This document shows, piece after piece, positions 61,370 to 64,000 of a stretch of DNA of 64,000 bases. A program made the translations under genes and the position numbers. This DNA comes from Candidatus Cloacimonadota bacterium (GTDB lineage Bacteria; Muiribacteriota; UBA6191): contig JAGSHD010000013.1 in NCBI GenBank assembly GCA_023954715.1, positions 1 through 64,000 on the forward strand, in the 5' to 3' direction. How positions within the stretch are numbered: position 1 is the stretch's first letter; each line of letters starts with the position of its first letter. The notes under the pieces were generated by a model that saw nothing but the letters and a program-made list of their open reading frames with translations, was not told the origin of the DNA and ran no database searches.

Positions 61370-62311
61370 ATGAAGTTATCCCTATTATCTATATTATTTT
61401 GTTTCGGACTTGTACAATGGACTGTTTGTGAAGAGGATAAGAATAAATTTGAAGGGGTATTTACAGTAACACTACCAGCCAACAGAGTTTTAAGTTCTAT
61501 GGAAATTGGAGTAGATTTTGATAAAGAGCGGGATTTGGTTGCTCAAGAAGACCATAGTAGTACTTCTCCACAAGGAATGATTCAAGTGGGATCTAAATCT
61601 GTGTTGACAATGAAAAAAAACTATCGTGGTAAGCTTCGAGTTAAAAATACAAAAAAAGTAGAGTCCGCTGTTTATTTTTACTTGTTCAAAAAAGCAAATG
61701 AGCTAAAGAGCGTTTATCTAACACCAAAGTTTTATACCAAGGGCGATGAGTTACGATATGAAGGTGGTACAGATCCTGTCTTTCGTTTAGACGTTATTGA
61801 AGTTGATCGGGTAGGAGATACCAAAGGTCGGTTGGTTAAGAGTTTAAAAGGGATTGCCTTTAAAATTGGAGTAGAAAATAGAGTAGATCTAAATTATCCA
61901 ATCAATCCAAAAAAGAAACTAGCTTTTAAGCTTTCAGCAGAATCAAAAGATTCTATTCATGTATTACATTTTCCTGTACGATCTAAAGGGACTTACCCGT
62001 CTACTTATGACTCTGGGGTAAAAAAAGAGTTATCAGAAGTGTATAATATGCCTCTTAGAATGATTTATACTATTGGAAACTCTGCCAAAACTATGGCTCA
62101 ATATAAAATATTTAGAAAGCTAACAGAAGAGATCAATCGTTTTGTTCGATCAAGTTCAGCATTTGGAACTGATGAAATTTTAGAAATCCCATTAAAGCTA
62201 AAAATGAAAATAGCTCCCGAAGAAACTGAAAAAATTCAGCGATCGGTAGTTGGTCCAGCTCCTAAAATAGTAGAAAAAAAGAAAAAAGGTTTCTTTTCAC
62301 TAGGAAAATAG
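61370..62311 (+). CDS. Secreted protein of unknown function
   Basis: A 313-residue protein with a signal peptide (KLSLLSILFCFGLVQWTVC, cleavage near residue 20). A beta-rich mature region (about 25-215) precedes a helical, basic C-terminus ending in a Lys-rich KKKKGFFSLGK. AGAGAAAAAC precedes the ATG. It lies 76 bases after the pilin-like gene, on the same strand, and may be part of the same surface structure. No family recognised. Confidence 0.7.
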   Translation: MKLSLLSILFCFGLVQWTVCEEDKNKFEGVFTVTLPANRVLSSMEIGVDFDKERDLVAQEDHSSTSPQGMIQVGSKSVLTMKKNYRGKLRVKNTKKVESAVYFYLFKKANELKSVYLTPKFYTKGDELRYEGGTDPVFRLDVIEVDRVGDTKGRLVKSLKGIAFKIGVENRVDLNYPINPKKKLAFKLSAESKDSIHVLHFPVRSKGTYPSTYDSGVKKELSEVYNMPLRMIYTIGNSAKTMAQYKIFRKLTEEINRFVRSSSAFGTDEILEIPLKLKMKIAPEETEKIQRSVVGPAPKIVEKKKKGFFSLGK

Positions 62312-62590
62312 CTCACCCAAGAATCTAACTTTAGCTTATCAATCTATACCAAACATTATAGTTTTTATATATCAATTTGAAACACAACATAAATAGTGTA
62401 TCAAGTGTACTTTGTTTAAGTTAGTGGTTGAAGGCTTTACTATTACAAGTTTAATTTCAAGGGACTAATTCTTGTGATTGTGATAAAATTTGGACAAAAG
62501 TAAGTCAGATTTTAGATAAATTGTATGATTTGTTGTAAAGTGTGCACTTCTTTGTGGTGGGGATATTAGATTAATACTTAAAGGTTCAAG

Positions 62591-64000
62591 ATGAAAAAAG
62601 TCATAGTTATAGGTGTTTTGTTATTGCTAAGCAATTCAATCGTATTCTCACAGGTCAAAAATGTTTGTAAAACAATTCAAATTATTCAAGATTTAGATCC
62701 AGTAGAGTATTCAAAACTACGCTCTTCTAAAAGTCATAAAAGTATACAAAAAACGGTCTTTAATTTAGGAGACCTTAGGAGTATGAGAGTTGATGAAGGC
62801 TCTAGATTTTTATCCATGAGGTTAAAGTATAGTAGTCTGTCTTCTACTAAATTTGGTGTGGTTCGGGTAAATGTTTGGGTGGATGATGTTTTATATCAAA
62901 GTCAGACAACAAATTTATTGAACTCTGCTAATAGTTTTTCTTCACAAGCTGCGCGTATTGCAGATCGAGATGTAGTGATTCAAGATGTTGGAGATGTTTT
63001 AAGAGATGATATCTTACCAGAGGGGGTTAAAGTTTTTGGTCGCTTTCAAGATTTACCAAATAGTAACTCTGAGGGTGTAAATGTATATTTGTATGATATT
63101 ACTGATAACTTTTCAGATCCTGGTCCTAATGGTGGTAGTTATATTGGAGGATACTTTGATCCTTTAGATGTGACTGGCTCAGGTAACTATATGAAAGCCG
63201 TTCACATGGATATCTACCCAAACAATCCAGGGGGACGTGTAGCAGAAGGCGTAACGAAAAAAGATTTTTATCACGTATTAGCTCACGAGTTTCAACATTT
63301 ATTACATAATCAATACGATCAAAATGAAACAATCTGGCTCAATGAGGGCTTATCTCAGTTTGCGATTTATCGGATTTTTCATGGAAAAACATTTCCAAGT
63401 ACGGCATCTAATATTATTGATACGCCACTGGATGCACCAAACCAAGTAAAATGGTGGTATGGCTATTCAAAAAATGGTTTCAAGCAAGGAGGGCCTCAGA
63501 CTTCTCATTTAATGACTTCTGATGAATCGGGATTGCAAGATTCATCGATTAATCAGTCCTTTAGTAAAAGACAAGACAATGTGGAGTTACGTGGGATAGG
63601 TTATTTATTCTTTTGTTATTTGTGGGAGCAATTAGGTGGCGGCTTTAATCTATCTAAACAATTGATATCAAGTTCAGCTGCTGCTGATGATGTATTTTTG
63701 AATGTTGCCTCATCTTCTTTGAATGGATTGTCCTCGATTCAAACGGCTATCAATTCAAAAGGTTTAAATTTTAATGATTTATTTAACTCATTTTCTATGG
63801 CAATGTATTTGAAAGCATCACAAGGTGCGCTATCTTTTAACTTTTTTCAAGATCATGTGGACAATACTAATTCAAGTCTAGCTTTAAATGTAAGTCAAAA
63901 TATTTTGAGTTTATCTCCTGATATGGTGGAGAGAGTGTATGGGTTAGATGCCTATGCATTTCGATTTATACACTTGAATGGTACAAGCACTAACGCTGTG
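62591..64000 (+). CDS. Secreted zinc metalloprotease (gluzincin, M30-like), runs off the right edge
   Basis: The frame is open from the ATG at 62591 to the end of the window, giving 470 residues of an incomplete gene. A signal peptide (KKVIVIGVLLLLSNSIVFSQ) is followed by a beta-rich pro-region. The zinc site AHEFQHLLH (about residues 230-238) is followed by WLNEGLSQFA about 15 residues later, giving the HExxH plus Asn-Glu pattern of hyicolysin-like M30 and related peptidases. AAGG lies 7 bases before the start. 62312-62590 upstream shows no other gene. The substrate is unknown; extracellular proteins are likely. Confidence 0.85.
   Translation, partial: MKKVIVIGVLLLLSNSIVFSQVKNVCKTIQIIQDLDPVEYSKLRSSKSHKSIQKTVFNLGDLRSMRVDEGSRFLSMRLKYSSLSSTKFGVVRVNVWVDDVLYQSQTTNLLNSANSFSSQAARIADRDVVIQDVGDVLRDDILPEGVKVFGRFQDLPNSNSEGVNVYLYDITDNFSDPGPNGGSYIGGYFDPLDVTGSGNYMKAVHMDIYPNNPGGRVAEGVTKKDFYHVLAHEFQHLLHNQYDQNETIWLNEGLSQFAIYRIFHGKTFPSTASNIIDTPLDAPNQVKWWYGYSKNGFKQGGPQTSHLMTSDESGLQDSSINQSFSKRQDNVELRGIGYLFFCYLWEQLGGGFNLSKQLISSSAAADDVFLNVASSSLNGLSSIQTAINSKGLNFNDLFNSFSMAMYLKASQGALSFNFFQDHVDNTNSSLALNVSQNILSLSPDMVERVYGLDAYAFRFIHLNGTSTNAV

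Overview
The window is chromosomal DNA from a low-GC bacterium (about one third G+C by eye) with dense, mostly intact genes on both strands. Many genes overlap or abut, and TTG and GTG starts are common. Lipoprotein and secretory signal peptides, an undecaprenyl-phosphate sugar transferase, a pilin-like N-terminus and several long TPR proteins suggest a cell with an elaborate and probably two-membrane envelope. DivIVA, YlqD, KhpA, RbgA, CheX and a dimeric-type glycyl-tRNA synthetase together point away from the well-studied proteobacteria. I cannot place the phylum from sequence alone.

Layout. 1-2250: end of an acidic protein with thirteen 33-bp repeats, overlapping a secreted protein with calcium-binding-type Asp repeats. 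2277-2363: tRNA-Ser(GGA). 2375-4809 (minus): sugar transferase, a small unknown and a lipoprotein. 5107-6517: yggS (apparently leaderless), yggT and divIVA. 7592-8914: glycyl-tRNA synthetase. 9007-14752 (minus): a small secreted protein and two large TPR proteins with a membrane span in the middle. 14914-19957 (minus): pheS, then a ROK kinase behind its own palindrome, an actin-fold protein, a 38-residue membrane protein, a helical-repeat protein and a PHP phosphoesterase. 20403-21748: a coiled-coil protein and prs.

21749-27703 is the accessory-looking part. It holds a hairpin repeat (a second copy lies at 58384-58474), an IS21-like terminus without a transposase, and a run of small genes: B-box zinc-finger membrane protein, zinc-ribbon protein, barstar-like inhibitor, membrane protein and two tandem look-alike small proteins. 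It ends with an ADP-ribosylglycohydrolase.

27704-43610 is mainly housekeeping: trmL, a single-ring Clp ATPase, mazG, a TPR protein, then ffh-rpsP-khpA-ylqD-rimM-trmD-rplS, rbgA-ybeY, two CBS/CorC membrane proteins, a cheY/cheX pair and rnr. trmD is split by a -1 shift at a run of eleven A. 43667-55424 carries secreted proteins, fmt-radA, a TPR protein, a peptide-binding lipoprotein, ychF, a peroxiredoxin-glutaredoxin fusion, a glycosyltransferase and a GNAT acetyltransferase. 55451-64000 carries an M48 peptidase, a Gln-rich secreted protein, tpiA, a PilX-like protein, a secreted unknown and a secreted gluzincin protease running off the right edge.

The least explained items are the TPR pair with predicted domains on both sides of the membrane, the coupled actin-like/microprotein/helical-repeat set, the small-gene island, the two-copy hairpin element, the leader before ffh and the split trmD.
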